Origin: Ampelomyces quisqualis
Taxonomy: Eukaryota > Ascomycota > Dothideomycetes > Pleosporales > Phaeosphaeriaceae
Length of the DNA stretch: 64,000 nt
Direction: 5' to 3'
Assembly (NCBI GenBank): GCA_018398575.1
Contig: JAGTXZ010000010.1
Location: forward strand, 620,001 to 684,000
The notes under the pieces are model-generated. The model was given only the letters and a program-made list of their open reading frames with translations, did no database searches and had not been told where the DNA came from. Of this stretch, positions 32,296 to 43,454 are shown in pieces (within the stretch, counting starts at the first letter, position 1; every line of letters begins with the position of its first letter). The translations under genes and the position numbers were made by a program.

Positions 32296-35200
32296 ATGGC
32301 GCTTGCAGCGGTGCACGCCGCCATGAAGCACGAGGCACCCCAGAGCCTGCACCCCTTCTTTTCCAAGCCGTCGAGTAGCTGCTCCCCTCTGTCTGCGTTT
32401 CTCTACGCTCACCATGTTCCAGGGACCCATGCCCCATTGGAAGCTATTTCTACCAACGAAACATGCGCCGACGACCCCAACGAAAACGACGACTCGAATG
32501 TCCCCCACGCGCCTGCACATGCCGAGCGCCCGCCAAAGAAGAAGCGTGCGAGGAAGACCGAGGCTGTGAAGGAGAAGAAAGAGGGTCGTGGTCCCGCCAC
32601 GAAGAACCAGGCATCTCTGCATCAGTTCGCTCGGGCTATACGCGTGCCGCATGCCGACGTAGCTGTGACTGGAGACGCTGCAGAGACGTCGGCCGAAGAG
32701 GACCCAATTTTCGAGCGCAAAAAGCGAAGGAAGACCGCGTCTCCACCTCCGACCGATGCCTCAACCAACACAGCGCCAACCCTAGACTGGCACCAGCAGC
32801 TTCAGGTAGAAGCCCAGAGGCCAGGCCTCGACATCACAACAGCGCCAGTCCTGGAGCGAATTGAGGAGGACCCCAGCTCCCTGCTGCAGTCCGCTGCTCT
32901 TGCTCTTGGTATGGGTGGCACTGACCCAGGGGCATCTGAAGCCGCTAGCACAACAGAAAACAATCGAGTCATAGTCACACCCCAAAAGCAGATCAAGGTC
33001 ACCAAGTCCGGCAAGCTTGTCTCCAGTCCACCGAAGCCGACTGTGGAAGAATCGAGTCCACCGAGGAAAAGGAGAGGACGGAAACCGGCGAAAATGAAGA
33101 TTTTTCCTACGATCACCGTGATCAGATATGGCATGGATGCTGCAAGTAGACAAGCACTCGGGGACAAGATCGAGGCTATTCTGTCCAAGAAACTCAACCC
33201 AAAACGCTCCACAACCACAAGAAATGCCCCTCCAACATCCCAGGAGCCTCCAAAGGTGACGCATCCATTCTTCTCAGGTAAGCCCGTTGCGAAAGTGGAG
33301 GAAGTTGCTTCCAAGTCTGCCCCAGAAGCACGCCCTCCCACTCCCAGGAGAAGCGCCGTGACTCCTGGCAAATTGCGCGCTGAAGCTCGGAGAGAGCGCT
33401 CACCTGACCCCGCGCCCACTTTCGGTACCTCTGTGGGAAGCAAACGGGTCACAAAACAGTCGGGACTGCAAGAAGCCTCATGGCCAACAAGAGAAAATGC
33501 TCATGTTCGGAACTTCGACTCTAGTCCCGCGCACACCACGGATGTCGAGCTTACTCGATGTCTTCCACATCGTTCGCGAAAGCTGAAGAACCGTGTACCT
33601 ACAATGGCAGATGAGGAAGAGATCATCTCCAGATTGGCTACAGACCTTGCCGGGGTTATGCGCTTCAGGGGCAAGGAAGCCGAGCTCGACTTTACTCCAC
33701 CTGAGGACGTCCGCCTACCAACGCGGTTGCTTACCACCGGTGTGGATATACAAAGCCGCGTCTATGAACGGCTGCAAAAACGGTTCCCATGGCCCATCGA
33801 GAAGCCCCAGCGGTGCAAAACCACGCATCCGGCCGTCACTTCCTTGTTTGAAGAGATCGAGCATGCACTTACGCCGTTTGACGAGGGACGGTGCGAGGGG
33901 CGGGCTTGGACCCAGAAGTACAGTCCGAAATGCGCATCGCATGTTCTGCACAAGGGTAAAGACGCATTGGTGCTGAAAGACTGGCTGCAAAGCCTCACAG
34001 TCATGGCGGTCGGAGGCGCACAAGTCGTTACAAAGGCGGATACTGCAGATACGAGACGCCCACCCAAGAAGAGGCGAAAGAAAGCTACAGACGACTTCAT
34101 CATCTCCGATGACGACGAGGAAGACGAAGAAATGGTCGACTTGTCAGACACTGAAGATGTGCAAACAAGATCCGTTCGACGACCCAGATGGACGAGAAAC
34201 AACAACGTAATTCTCATCAGTGGGCCCCACGGATGTGGCAAAAGTGCAGCAGTATACGCCGTTGCAAAGGAATTAGACTTTGAGGTCTTTGAGATCAATT
34301 CTGGAACACGCCGTTCAGGCAAAGACATACAAGATAGGGTCGGAGACATGACAGCGAACCATTTGGTCAATCATAGGCGACCAGAGGCGCAATTGAAAGA
34401 CGACGCTTCTCCGCTCGATGATGATGACGAAGAAGAGCGCATGGATACGGCACTACAAAAGGACATTGATAGTGGGCGTCAGGGCACGATGATGACATTC
34501 TTCAAAGCCAAACCTGCGATTATAGCCAAGCCAAAGGTGGCAGCAAAGGCACGGGAACCAAAAACTGTGCCGAAATCCACGGCGCAGACGATGCTGCCGA
34601 AGCTCAACACACCACAGAAGTCACAAAAGCAGTCCTTGATCCTATTTGAGGAAGCCGACATTCTCTTCGAAGAGGATCAACAATTTTGGGCTCAGGTCAC
34701 TAAGCTTGCTGTGCACTCAAAGCGACCCATCATCATCACATGCAACGACGAACGACAAATCCCACTTCCAGACTTGCCACTGGCTGCTGTTCTTCGCATG
34801 CATGCATCACCAGTGGACCTTGCCACCGACTATATGCTCGTTCTCGCTGGTCGAGAAGGCCATATACTCGAGCGAGAAGCCATCCGCGATTTGTATATGT
34901 CTAAGAATCAGGATCTTCGCAGTAGCATTACTGAGCTGGACTTGTGGTGCCAAATGTCCGTTGGTGATCGGAAGGGCGGACTAGAGTGGTTATACCAGAG
35001 ATGGCCGCCAGGAAAGGATGTCGATGCACATGGTCGCCTACTCAGGGTCGCCAGTCAAGGCACGTATCAAGCTGGAATGGGCTGGTTATCACATAATGTC
35101 TTTGAGAGCGAAACCAATGCTGTTTTTGACAAAGAGGAGGCGCTGCTAAGCGAAGGCTGGGCTGAATGGGGCATCAATCCGGCCGAGTGGAGCCTCAAGT

Positions 35201-36114
35201 CATCAAAATGCCTGCAATCGACGCAAAGGAACACTTTGAAGTGCTTGGAGCGCTTGGACAGGTTTGCGGAAACGCTTAGTGCAGCAGATGTGTATTGTCG
35301 CGTTGGTCTCCCATCATACAGTGGTGAATATGACGAGCCTGCGGATCCGACTCTACCACCCATCTTCAGCAAGTCACGTCTGAGCTACTCGCTTGATGCG
35401 CCACTATTACAGGCCGATCTAAAAGCCGACTTTCTACAGTTCGACACAACCATCTACGCGCAAACACATTTGCTTGCTCATCGCGTGTTCCCAGAGTGCT
35501 CGAATTTTAGCTCAACTTACCCGGATCATGGGCCGACAACTGAGACCGACTATGCAAAACAACTCCTTCGACTGAGGGAGTCAAAGAGCAAAGAAAACAA
35601 GCTATCAAGACCAGACTTCTCGTATGCGTTCGATGTCCTTGCTGCTCCTGCAGACCAAATGCTGCCCGAGCGTACATCCTTCATGCTGACGCCTTCTTCA
35701 TTCGATCGAACCTTCAGCGTAACAACGCTGGATCTGGCGCCATACGTACGTAGTATTGTAGCTCACGAGCAGATTCTGGAGGCCTCACGCATCCGCATGT
35801 CCAGCCTCCTAAGCAGTGGTGGAAACGGCAAAAGGGCAAGAACCACAAGAGCAAGTCGAGTAGCTCTAGAAGGCGGAGTTCGAGAGACCAAGCGACGCGA
35901 TAGGTGGTTCGATGCCGAACTCAATTTTGAACTCGTCATGGCTACCGCCGGCAAAGAGTGGGCGGGCATGGGATGGCGCAGTGAAGCAGAAGATGGAGAC
36001 GAACTAGGCAGTGTGACAGGAACTCGGGAAAGCCTGCGTGGATCCCAAGACGTCGCTATGCAAGGTAGTCAAGAGCAGGATCAGGAAGCTGTTACAACAG
36101 TACCATCTACATAG
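32296..36114 (+). CDS. ELG1: Elg1/ATAD5-like PCNA-unloading clamp ATPase
   Basis: A single exon encodes 1272 residues. Elg1 replaces Rfc1 in an RFC-like complex that removes PCNA from replicated DNA in the nucleus. The N-terminal half is disordered with basic NLS-like runs (RPPKKKRARK, PPRKRRGRKP). Two PCNA-interaction-like motifs occur, SLHPFF near residue 17 and THPFF near residue 321. The AAA+ core has Walker A GPHGCGKSA (about residues 643-651). FEEADILFEED, near residue 781, replaces the DEVD-type Walker B box. IIITCNDERQIPL (sensor 1) follows. A GRRP-type acidic insertion (DDDDEEERMD) separates Walker A from B, as in ATAD5. The C-terminal collar is helical. The first in-frame ATG is used; MKHEAPQSLHPFF ten codons later is an alternative start. 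Confidence 0.87.
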   Translation: MALAAVHAAMKHEAPQSLHPFFSKPSSSCSPLSAFLYAHHVPGTHAPLEAISTNETCADDPNENDDSNVPHAPAHAERPPKKKRARKTEAVKEKKEGRGPATKNQASLHQFARAIRVPHADVAVTGDAAETSAEEDPIFERKKRRKTASPPPTDASTNTAPTLDWHQQLQVEAQRPGLDITTAPVLERIEEDPSSLLQSAALALGMGGTDPGASEAASTTENNRVIVTPQKQIKVTKSGKLVSSPPKPTVEESSPPRKRRGRKPAKMKIFPTITVIRYGMDAASRQALGDKIEAILSKKLNPKRSTTTRNAPPTSQEPPKVTHPFFSGKPVAKVEEVASKSAPEARPPTPRRSAVTPGKLRAEARRERSPDPAPTFGTSVGSKRVTKQSGLQEASWPTRENAHVRNFDSSPAHTTDVELTRCLPHRSRKLKNRVPTMADEEEIISRLATDLAGVMRFRGKEAELDFTPPEDVRLPTRLLTTGVDIQSRVYERLQKRFPWPIEKPQRCKTTHPAVTSLFEEIEHALTPFDEGRCEGRAWTQKYSPKCASHVLHKGKDALVLKDWLQSLTVMAVGGAQVVTKADTADTRRPPKKRRKKATDDFIISDDDEEDEEMVDLSDTEDVQTRSVRRPRWTRNNNVILISGPHGCGKSAAVYAVAKELDFEVFEINSGTRRSGKDIQDRVGDMTANHLVNHRRPEAQLKDDASPLDDDDEEERMDTALQKDIDSGRQGTMMTFFKAKPAIIAKPKVAAKAREPKTVPKSTAQTMLPKLNTPQKSQKQSLILFEEADILFEEDQQFWAQVTKLAVHSKRPIIITCNDERQIPLPDLPLAAVLRMHASPVDLATDYMLVLAGREGHILEREAIRDLYMSKNQDLRSSITELDLWCQMSVGDRKGGLEWLYQRWPPGKDVDAHGRLLRVASQGTYQAGMGWLSHNVFESETNAVFDKEEALLSEGWAEWGINPAEWSLKSSKCLQSTQRNTLKCLERLDRFAETLSAADVYCRVGLPSYSGEYDEPADPTLPPIFSKSRLSYSLDAPLLQADLKADFLQFDTTIYAQTHLLAHRVFPECSNFSSTYPDHGPTTETDYAKQLLRLRESKSKENKLSRPDFSYAFDVLAAPADQMLPERTSFMLTPSSFDRTFSVTTLDLAPYVRSIVAHEQILEASRIRMSSLLSSGGNGKRARTTRASRVALEGGVRETKRRDRWFDAELNFELVMATAGKEWAGMGWRSEAEDGDELGSVTGTRESLRGSQDVAMQGSQEQDQEAVTTVPST

Positions 36115-36757
36115 TGAATCACACCGTCATATCGCGTTACACGGAGCAATTTTACGTTATTTCTTAGCGTAGCATTATCTCCAGCCCAGCCGTCGTGGTG
36201 TATAGTAGCGATAGTCAACATATCTACCACCTATATATATCAGCAAAAGTCTGCCCATCAACTGCCGATATCCTGCTTATTCCATCTGCGAGACCAGACC
36301 TCTAGACGGCCAGCCCAGTGGCTTCAAAGTTCAAGAGTGAACGACTTGGCACGCGTGGCGTTTCAGCCACTCAAGCCGACCACGCGACAACAACATGCCC
36401 TGACAACGCCCACAGAGCAGCAAACATAGCATCTCCCACTTGCACGCGAAACAATTGAGAAAAAAAACCCCACCGGCAAAGAACACCGAGCGTGCAATCA
36501 AGCCTTTCGATTAGATAAAAACCGTACATGGAAATCGTATGGACATGGACTTTGCTCGCGAGGGACGTGGTAAAACTACTCCTTACAAACGAGCACCGGC
36601 AAAAAAAAAGTGAAAAAAAACATGGTGCAGGACCAATATCAAAACAAAAGGCGGGCACAGTTCATCGCGGGGGGGGTGTATGTTCAGCAACAAGTACAGA
36701 ACAAACCGTCGTTTGAATTCTGCACACACATGGATCGCTCGATTTCGCTTTCGCGCT
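36115..36757. other. Convergent 3' gap, 640 bp
   Basis: Between converging Elg1 and a minus-strand membrane-protein gene. A-rich runs (36463-36469, 36602-36609) are present. No gene is supported. Confidence 0.5.
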
Positions 36758-38384
36758 TCACAGCGCGACGTTCCTCCTGCCCATGTCGAGTACTTCGCTC
36801 GGCACGGTGCTGTGCGTGCTAAACCGCACTTCTGTGCCGGGGTGGTGTTTGAATATCGGCGCCGTGTCCACGGTGTCGTTGCGCCTGTGGGTAGCGCGCG
36901 ACGAGGCCGCGCCGTGCGGGGGGACAGGCGGCATGTCGGGCAGGACGTCGTCGCTGTCCGAGGAAGTGGTTGAGTTGGTCATGCGGAATTGCTGCTTGAG
37001 CCGCTGCTCCTCGATGCGTGTGGACTGCTGGTTGACCCAGGAGTCGATTGTGCGGAAGCGCGGGACTGAGGAGCGCGTCGTTATGAAGGAGTCGCGGCCG
37101 ATTTGCGTGGCCGCGAGGGCTGTGTCGCGAGGGGGGTCGTGTGGCGTTTGTGGCGCGTTGGAGTTGGTCCAGGAGAAGCGGGATGCCATACCGCCGCCAG
37201 CGCCGGGGAGGGGCCGTTGGGAGGCGGAAGGCCGATTCGAGAGGAATTGCCGGAAGGTTGGCGGGGCGGGAAGGGCGGAGGGTTGTCGTGCTCGAGGGTT
37301 GGACATGTATGTGAGGGCTTCTTCGTCCTCGGGCATGGAGCGCGTGTCATGGGTCGAGTAGCTTCGGCCCGTGTCTTGGATGGGGAAAAGAGGGGAAGAT
37401 GGGGTGGCGCTTATGTCTCGTCGGTGAGAATTTTGTAGCAAGGGTGATGCGACGTCGAGGAAGCTTTTGTTTGCTGAGTCGCTAAGGTCGAGCTCGGACT
37501 TGAAGCTGTTGCATGTCAGCACTCAATTCATAACCGCATTCAATGATACGTACCTATGACTCGGCGCGAGGGGATTCAGTGGCGTTTGTGTAGACAATGA
37601 TCCAGATCTAGAGCCCATGGCGGCTTGCGGTGGCGGATAGACTCCTTTCCCAACGTACATGTAATCATCAAGATCTTGCTTACTGTCTAGATCATACTTG
37701 GATGGCATCGGCGGACCACCTTTCTTGACTGAACCCCGGCCGTTTCGAAAAACATCAGATATCGATAAGCCACGCTTTCGCAAGATGTACAGGCCCAGGA
37801 CGATCATGGCAATGACGATAGTTGTGCCTACAAATGATGAGCAACGGCAGAAATACGTGTAGCAAACGATTCTTACCTATCGAGCCAGCGGCGATGAGTA
37901 GATGCTCGGTAGTCCGCGAAATTCCTCCCTGGCGTTCGCCATGGTGTCGCTCTAAAGGTCCTATTAAAGATGACGTTCCGGTCTCGCTGGGACCCATGTT
38001 CGCAGGCGACCAATTAGTCTCAGAGTCTGGCGAAGCCGAATTGAGGGCAAACTAGCTGCGTTAGTCACACGTATGCATTTGATATTCGTCCATTCTTACA
38101 GCGGTGCCGACAGATGTAGCGCTTGGCATTGTGAAAGAACGGGTCGTAGGTGAGGGACTTCTGGAGATATCTTTGTGATCGCTGTCGTCTTCGGACGCCA
38201 TGTCCATGGTGGATGACGCGGGAATTTGTCGTCGTGTCTTTGAACGTCGGAGGATACGGCGGGTCGTTGGTGTTGGATCCTCAGTTCCAATCTTGATAGC
38301 ATTGCGTCCGCCATCCACGCTGTCCCTCTCCACAACCACAAAGCCCATTCTTACTCCATCCCCGCGGCGCCATGAAGCGAGCAT
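36758..38384 (-). CDS. Single-pass membrane protein, function unknown
   Basis: Model (coding order): 38384-38100, 38051-37877, 37827-37554, 37505-36758; introns 48, 49 and 48 nt; about 493 residues. Each junction keeps the frame and has a GTANGT donor; two introns carry a good CTAAC or CTGAC branch. The N-terminal half is Ser/Thr-rich, ending TTEHLLIAAGSI. One membrane helix spans the second junction (IAAGSIGTTIVIAMIVLGLYIL), followed by basic RKRGLS. The long Ser/Pro/Arg-rich C-terminal half has no domain I recognise. Topology resembles fungal cell-surface sensors and Axl2-like single-pass proteins, but no WSC or cadherin-like domain is visible. The start is uncertain: ATGs at 38348 or 38207 are alternatives, and the frame is open to 38597. 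Confidence 0.6.
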
Positions 38385-39593
38385 TGCGTCCAAATTCGGT
38401 CGTTTCCGGTAGGGTAGGCCCCTCGCAGTCCTACAGCCACTCCCAAGTTCCACCAAGATACATCTGCAGGTCGTCCGGCGATGTTCAACCCCAAGCCCCT
38501 GGTTGCTCAAGTACGGTCCCAAGCCTGCCAGGACCGTGACGAAAGTTGTCGTAAAAAAGAAGGTAGGTGGTGGAGGATAGAAATGGAATACTAGCAACAG
38601 CAGCCCGCTGCAGAACGAAGGACAACAGAAGGAACGAAAGTCAGCAGAGTCGCATCAAAAGGCTGGGCAAACGCTCAGGACGAGACAAGCTCTTGCAAGT
38701 GCGCGAAGAGTGGTGCATTTGAGAAGCCGCATGAAGAACGCTAGCAGTGGATCGCTACTGGTCACATGTCAGTTTGAGGTCTTGACGAGGCGAGATACAG
38801 GCATAAGGGTGTGAGCAAAGCGGGACATTAAGCACCCTCATCTGCGCTCCAATAGCCCCAAACAGTGCATTTGTGCATCCTTGCGAACATAACTCTTCCA
38901 AAAGAGGCAAGAAACTCGGTTTTCTCGAGAAAAAGTGGGTTGTCGAATTCGGGAGTTTGTCTTGGAGTTGTCTCAGGGCAGCGTGGGCGCGTTTCAGCGC
39001 CCGCTTGGCCTACATAGCTCCAGGGGCGAAGAAAGCCACAGGGGGACATCGTGAGACGATTGACTTTCACGCGGTGGCAGTTCAAGACTGGCTTCAATTT
39101 TTAAGGTTATGGGATCTGTCCCTGTCAGCCGCGCACCTCAGCGTTCCCCGCATAGCCACCCTTGAGGCTTGAGGGTTGAGGCGTTGGTGCGCGGATGACG
39201 ATCAGCGCCACACTCACGCAGCGGACGGACCGAATTGCCTTTCTACTGCGCCTCCCAAGGCCGTCCTTGCCGAAAGTCCGCCGTCGTAGGTGGTACTTCT
39301 GAATGGCTGGGGCTGAGCACAGCTCGAGGCTTCCAAGTTCGTGGAATGCTGCGCCTTCGAAGAGGCGATGGAAAGGCTCAGTCATCAGGACGAGCAAATC
39401 CGCTTAGTCTGCGCGTCAATGTGTATAAGTTATTGAGCCATCTGCTGGTGTCGGACAGTTCACACTATATTCGCCTTCGACCTTACGTCACCCGTGTCTT
39501 CCGCCTACCCCTCCTCAACGACCCTCGACTTCTTTTTAACAAATCTTGATTTCGATTCCTTCAACCTACAGCACATCTACTGCCATACTCACA
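38385..39593. other. Divergent intergenic region, 1.2 kb
   Basis: Lies between two divergent genes, so it should hold both promoters. The final 170 bases are pyrimidine-rich, typical of leaders of highly expressed fungal genes. No separate gene is supported. Confidence 0.45.
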
Positions 39594-40243
39594 ATGTCCG
39601 GTCCTTACGATCAGTACAACCAATACGGTGGCCAGCAGCAGTACAACCAGCAGTATCCCCCTCAATCACATTCTCCCTACCCTCCCCAGCAAGGCGGCTA
39701 TGATCAGGGCGGTTACCAGCAGCCTCCTCAGCAGCAGTATGGTCAACCCTACGGCGGCGAGCAACCTGGCTACAACCAGCAATACGGAGCGCCAGCGCAT
39801 GGGGGGTTCCAACATGGACAGCAGGTAGCTCCATACGACCAGCAACAACAGACACAAGGGTATGTCGATCACGGTATATAACCTCGGACAGAAATTGACT
39901 CCCGTATAGACACTACAACCAACAGCAAGGAGCTTACCCCGGCGCCGCACCACAGAACCAGTTTCCTCAGCAAGGGGCATACCAAGGCGACCAGTACCCT
40001 CAGGGCCAGCAGCAAAATGCCTATGGCGCACCCGGTCAGCAGGGCGCTTACGGACCCACCGATCCCGGCGCGCAAGCTGAGGGCGACCGAGGCTTGATGG
40101 GCGCTCTCGGTGGCGGAGCTGCGGGATACTTTGGAGGCAACAAGATGGGCGGCCACGGTATCATGGGCGCCATAGCAGGTGCCGTACTCGGATCCAAGCT
40201 CGAGGACAAGCACAAGAAGCCCAAGAACAATGGGCGCTGGTGA
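39594..40243 (+). CDS. Q/G/Y-rich protein with C-terminal glycine zipper
   Basis: Model: exons 39594-39859 and 39910-40243, 199 residues; 50-nt intron with GTATGT donor and TATAG acceptor. The first 150 residues are an almost pure Gln/Gly/Tyr/Pro low-complexity stretch (repeats such as GGYDQGGYQQPPQQQYG), prion-like in composition. The C-terminus has a compact glycine zipper, LMGALGGGAAGYFGG and GIMGAIAGAVLGSKLED, ending in a basic KHKKPKNN tail. Such zippers form tight helix pairs in or on membranes. This disordered-head plus glycine-zipper layout is common in fungi and plants but has no agreed function. The pyrimidine-rich leader suggests good expression (inference). Confidence 0.8.
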
Positions 40244-41313
40244 TTCTGTTCTCATGTGTGAGTTTTTCTTGACTGGAGTTTGCGCACTGGCATGACGTAC
40301 GATATGGCTTGAATAGTCTCCATAGCATTGAATGCCCCTTTTCTACATGATAATCACGACCTTCATTATTACCACGTTTCTTGTTGTGCAACAGTCTTGA
40401 ATCCGCGTGGCAATAGTAACGCAGTGTTCGTCGCGCGCTGTCACTTGACTCCAGACATGGGAATGACTGAGGCCGGTCGTGATTCGTCCTCACGAAGCCA
40501 AAGAACCGTCGCAGCATTCAAACTTCAAGACCCACCCAACCTCCAAGATGCACGTACGTATACGGAGTATGTACGGAAAGTCGCCCATGAACCCAAACGC
40601 AAAAGCATTTCCAACACATCCAATAAACAAAACGAGCACACAACACCATCCATCAAACACCAAACGTACTCCCCCCACGCCCGCATGCCCAACCCCCTAC
40701 GGCACATCATCATAAGTTACTCCACCACCCCCACCTCGAAACACAATGTCCAGATAGATCTCTCCAACCCCTAACAAACAAACGTCTTTCAGCCCCCGCT
40801 TCCTCCGCAGCACGCTCGGAAATGACGCCAACCGGGGAAATGAAACACGGCTCGTTTCGCGCCCTTCCCGCGACCACGACAAAAACAGAACAGGCAAAAA
40901 CGTTAATTCACTAATTAGCTGACATTTGCTGGCTTTGCGCGAGGTACGTAGCTAGACAAGCGTGGCGAGGTAAGGTTTTTCTATTTCGAGAGGTTCGTGT
41001 AGAGGGATGAAATGGAAGGTGTGGTGGTTTAGTGTGCATGAGGTGTATGATTTGGCTGGGAAGGGGATGGTGTTTGTTCATGAGGGTGTAAGGTTCCAGT
41101 TTATGATGGGTAGGGGTTCCTGGTAAGTTAGGTAGGCGAACCCGCGTGATTTTGCGTGTTCCGCACGATGGTTGGTGTTTTGTGAAGATGCGTAGCATGG
41201 ATGATACTCGGTAACATGGACCGAGGCATACTTTCTTGGACTTTGTGTCCGTGTGATATATAGTACATACATTCGATCTGTGACGTAGCACGTGCCGTGA
41301 GCTGAATTGGGCC
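40244..41313. other. Convergent 3' gap, 1.1 kb
   Basis: Between the glycine-zipper gene and the minus-strand secreted protein. One TACGGAGTA lies at 40561-40569. Overlapping short frames only; no gene supported. Confidence 0.45.
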
Positions 41314-41915
41314 TTATCGTAGTTCCGTATTGTAGTCCTCCTCATCGACTTTTTCGCAGGGGAATGCGCACTGTAGCTTTCGTTCCTGAAATACTATTAG
41401 CACGAGCCGCAACAAAGTTCAATTCATTTTGTACTCACCCTCGAGCCAGGACCTGTTCCAACGTCGTTGTTCCAGGCTTCACTCGCGCACCACGCGTCCT
41501 TTCTAAGCTTGGTTTCGTCGCTCGTGAAGCTCACACCATCATGTTCGCATCTGATTTCATCGCTGCCGTCTGAGCCCCTGATGGTGAGGTTGGTGTTGTC
41601 CAGCAGGCCTTCGATGGCAAAAATTTGTCTCTCGGAGATCAGGGAGTAGCTATTGCGCGCTGTTACGGGGCGTAGGGCTGCGATGTCTATGGTGATGCTG
41701 TTGGAATGATCTTGCAACTCATTGATCTGGATGTAGTTTATCCTTGCCGAGTTGGTTTCGACTTGCTTTTGCCATAGCGTAAAGGTGCATTTGTTGACCA
41801 GATCTTGGTTCGGTGGTGTATGCGGTGTGAAGCGGAACTGAGGAAGGTACAGAGCCGTTGATGTAGAGATAGATATGAAGAAGATCGAAAACAAGACGGC
41901 CAGCGCGTTATGCAT
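41314..41915 (-). CDS. Small secreted cysteine-containing protein (effector-like)
   Basis: Model: exons 41915-41439 and 41385-41314, 182 residues. The 53-nt intron has a perfect GTGAGT donor, a GCTAATAG branch and a TTTCAG acceptor; without splicing the frame ends early at SRVSTK. A signal peptide is clear (MHNALAVLFSIFFISISTSTA). The mature protein of about 160 residues has five cysteines: NKCTF, IRCEHD, AWCASEAW and, in the second exon, the pair QCAFPC. One NLT sequon is present. It ends EEDYNTELR. I recognise no enzyme or carbohydrate-binding family. Size, secretion and cysteine content fit a secreted effector or wall protein, but this is inference; it lies beside a fast-evolving paralogue pair. 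Confidence 0.75.
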
Positions 41916-42560
41916 TTTGATGAAGTAAATGTTTGGTAATTAAAGGATGAGTATTATGCTTGATGATTTGAGCAGAATGACGTGGTAGGTGGGAAGCACG
42001 AGTGAATAAGAGATGATTCGACCTGCAAACTGCGTTGTTACACACAATGGTACGGAGAAACTTTCGCTTCTTTATCACTTTGTAGCCTTGCTACGCCGCA
42101 ATAAGCGCTGAACTGATGTTGGGCGAGTCGCTTTTCCGGGGTGCGTCGGGTAAATTGGGTCGGCGGCAACATCAACGTCGCTGCACCACAAGAGCTGGAT
42201 AAACAAATTCGAAAGAGGCGTAGCAGTGAGCGTTTGTCACTTTTGCGGGTCGGACAGGGGCAGGATGGGGCGAGACATTGTTTGTTGAGAAGGAAACACC
42301 AGGCGCCGCGCATCGCTTTGCCTTCGTTCACCGTTTGAGAGTCGCAATCACAACTCTAGTCCCTGTACGACACCCGCTCTCTGAAGCTTATGCTGAGAGT
42401 TGGTAAAGGGTGAGATTGTAACCCTGCTTATTTCGAAGAATAACTATGGGGCTTTTAACATCGCATTGAGCTACTGGACTGTCCCGACTCATTCGTTCTA
42501 TCTAGGTACCTAGACACCGCGCAAACTGCGAAACTACCATACATCCCCTGCCGGCCAATT
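41916..42560. other. Intergenic spacer, 645 bp
   Basis: Promoter side of the secreted-protein gene and 3' side of the F-box-like gene. No feature recognised. Confidence 0.45.
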
Positions 42561-43454
42561 TCACTTCTTCTCTTCACTTTTCGACCTTGTGTAGATTAGG
42601 GTTTGCTCGGTCAACAACCTACTATCAACGATAACATCCTTTGTTATAATCTGCTCCGTGAAACCCCCCTGCAACGAAGCCAGAATGCCGGGTCGCATTT
42701 GCTCAACAGTCTCTCTCTCGAAGACATTCTCGGACCACCAGCTGCCTTCATGGTGGAAGAGTTCAACTTCTATCTTGTCCAACTTCTTACACGTTTGGAC
42801 CAGGATCTTGTACGGAAACGGAACGTCCACACCAAAAGGGTTGTCCACATCTTTATGGTTGGTGATGTAGTGAGCTGCAAATCCAATGGCTACCTTGAGA
42901 TTCTTGACGCTCGGTGCGTTTCCAAGAGACTCTATGAATCTCTGTGACCATTTGACATCATGCACATCCTTGAAGAATGGGACAATGCCCTCGTGTTTGA
43001 ACATAACAATGTCCTCTCGATGTTCGTAGTCCAGCAGAAGACGTGCAAGAGACATTGATGTGGCGTATTTAGGCTGCATCAGCATGTTATCGACAATCTT
43101 TGAGGTGTAGGTAAAATTATGGTGTGCTCCTACTGGCCAGACATTCCAGTGCGCCTTGCGATAGAATTCTTCCATGCCCTCTCTCATCATTATTTTGCTG
43201 CTCAAAAGCCATGTGGGCAATCCTGACTCGTCGTTAGGGCGCCATCTTCCTGCTACTCCTTCTTTTCGTCTCAATTGGCTGTAGGTCGTGATGTCGGATT
43301 CATCCAACGCGTGACCGTCGTAGTATGCCAGTATGCCGGTCTTGGTCATCTTATCAAAGGCTGCTACTCTGTTGGTTGAATTCCAAAGTTCGCTAAAGAT
43401 CAAGTCCCTAAGCTCGCGGGGAAGATCAAAGAGTCCGCGAGTTGGGCTTGACAT
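42561..43454 (-). CDS. F-box-like protein, paralogue A
   Basis: Single exon. I use the ATG at 43454 (MSSPTRGLFDLPRELRDLI), giving 297 residues; an in-frame ATG at 43490 would add 12. The N-terminus LFDLPRELRDLIFSELW is an F-box-like helix pair of the type that opens many ascomycete proteins of 250-350 residues. The middle carries MTKTGILAYYDGHALDES and KAHWNVWP, both shared with the neighbouring gene at 44105. No enzyme motif is seen. The family is large, fungus-specific and uncharacterised; Skp1 binding is possible but untested. Codon usage looks similar to that of neighbours. Confidence 0.7.
   Translation of the reverse strand: MSSPTRGLFDLPRELRDLIFSELWNSTNRVAAFDKMTKTGILAYYDGHALDESDITTYSQLRRKEGVAGRWRPNDESGLPTWLLSSKIMMREGMEEFYRKAHWNVWPVGAHHNFTYTSKIVDNMLMQPKYATSMSLARLLLDYEHREDIVMFKHEGIVPFFKDVHDVKWSQRFIESLGNAPSVKNLKVAIGFAAHYITNHKDVDNPFGVDVPFPYKILVQTCKKLDKIEVELFHHEGSWWSENVFERETVEQMRPGILASLQGGFTEQIITKDVIVDSRLLTEQTLIYTRSKSEEKK

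Noticed and set aside
36783..37361. 192-codon plus-strand frame
   Set aside because: It is antisense to the last exon of the single-pass membrane protein gene, whose spliced frame is consistent over four exons.
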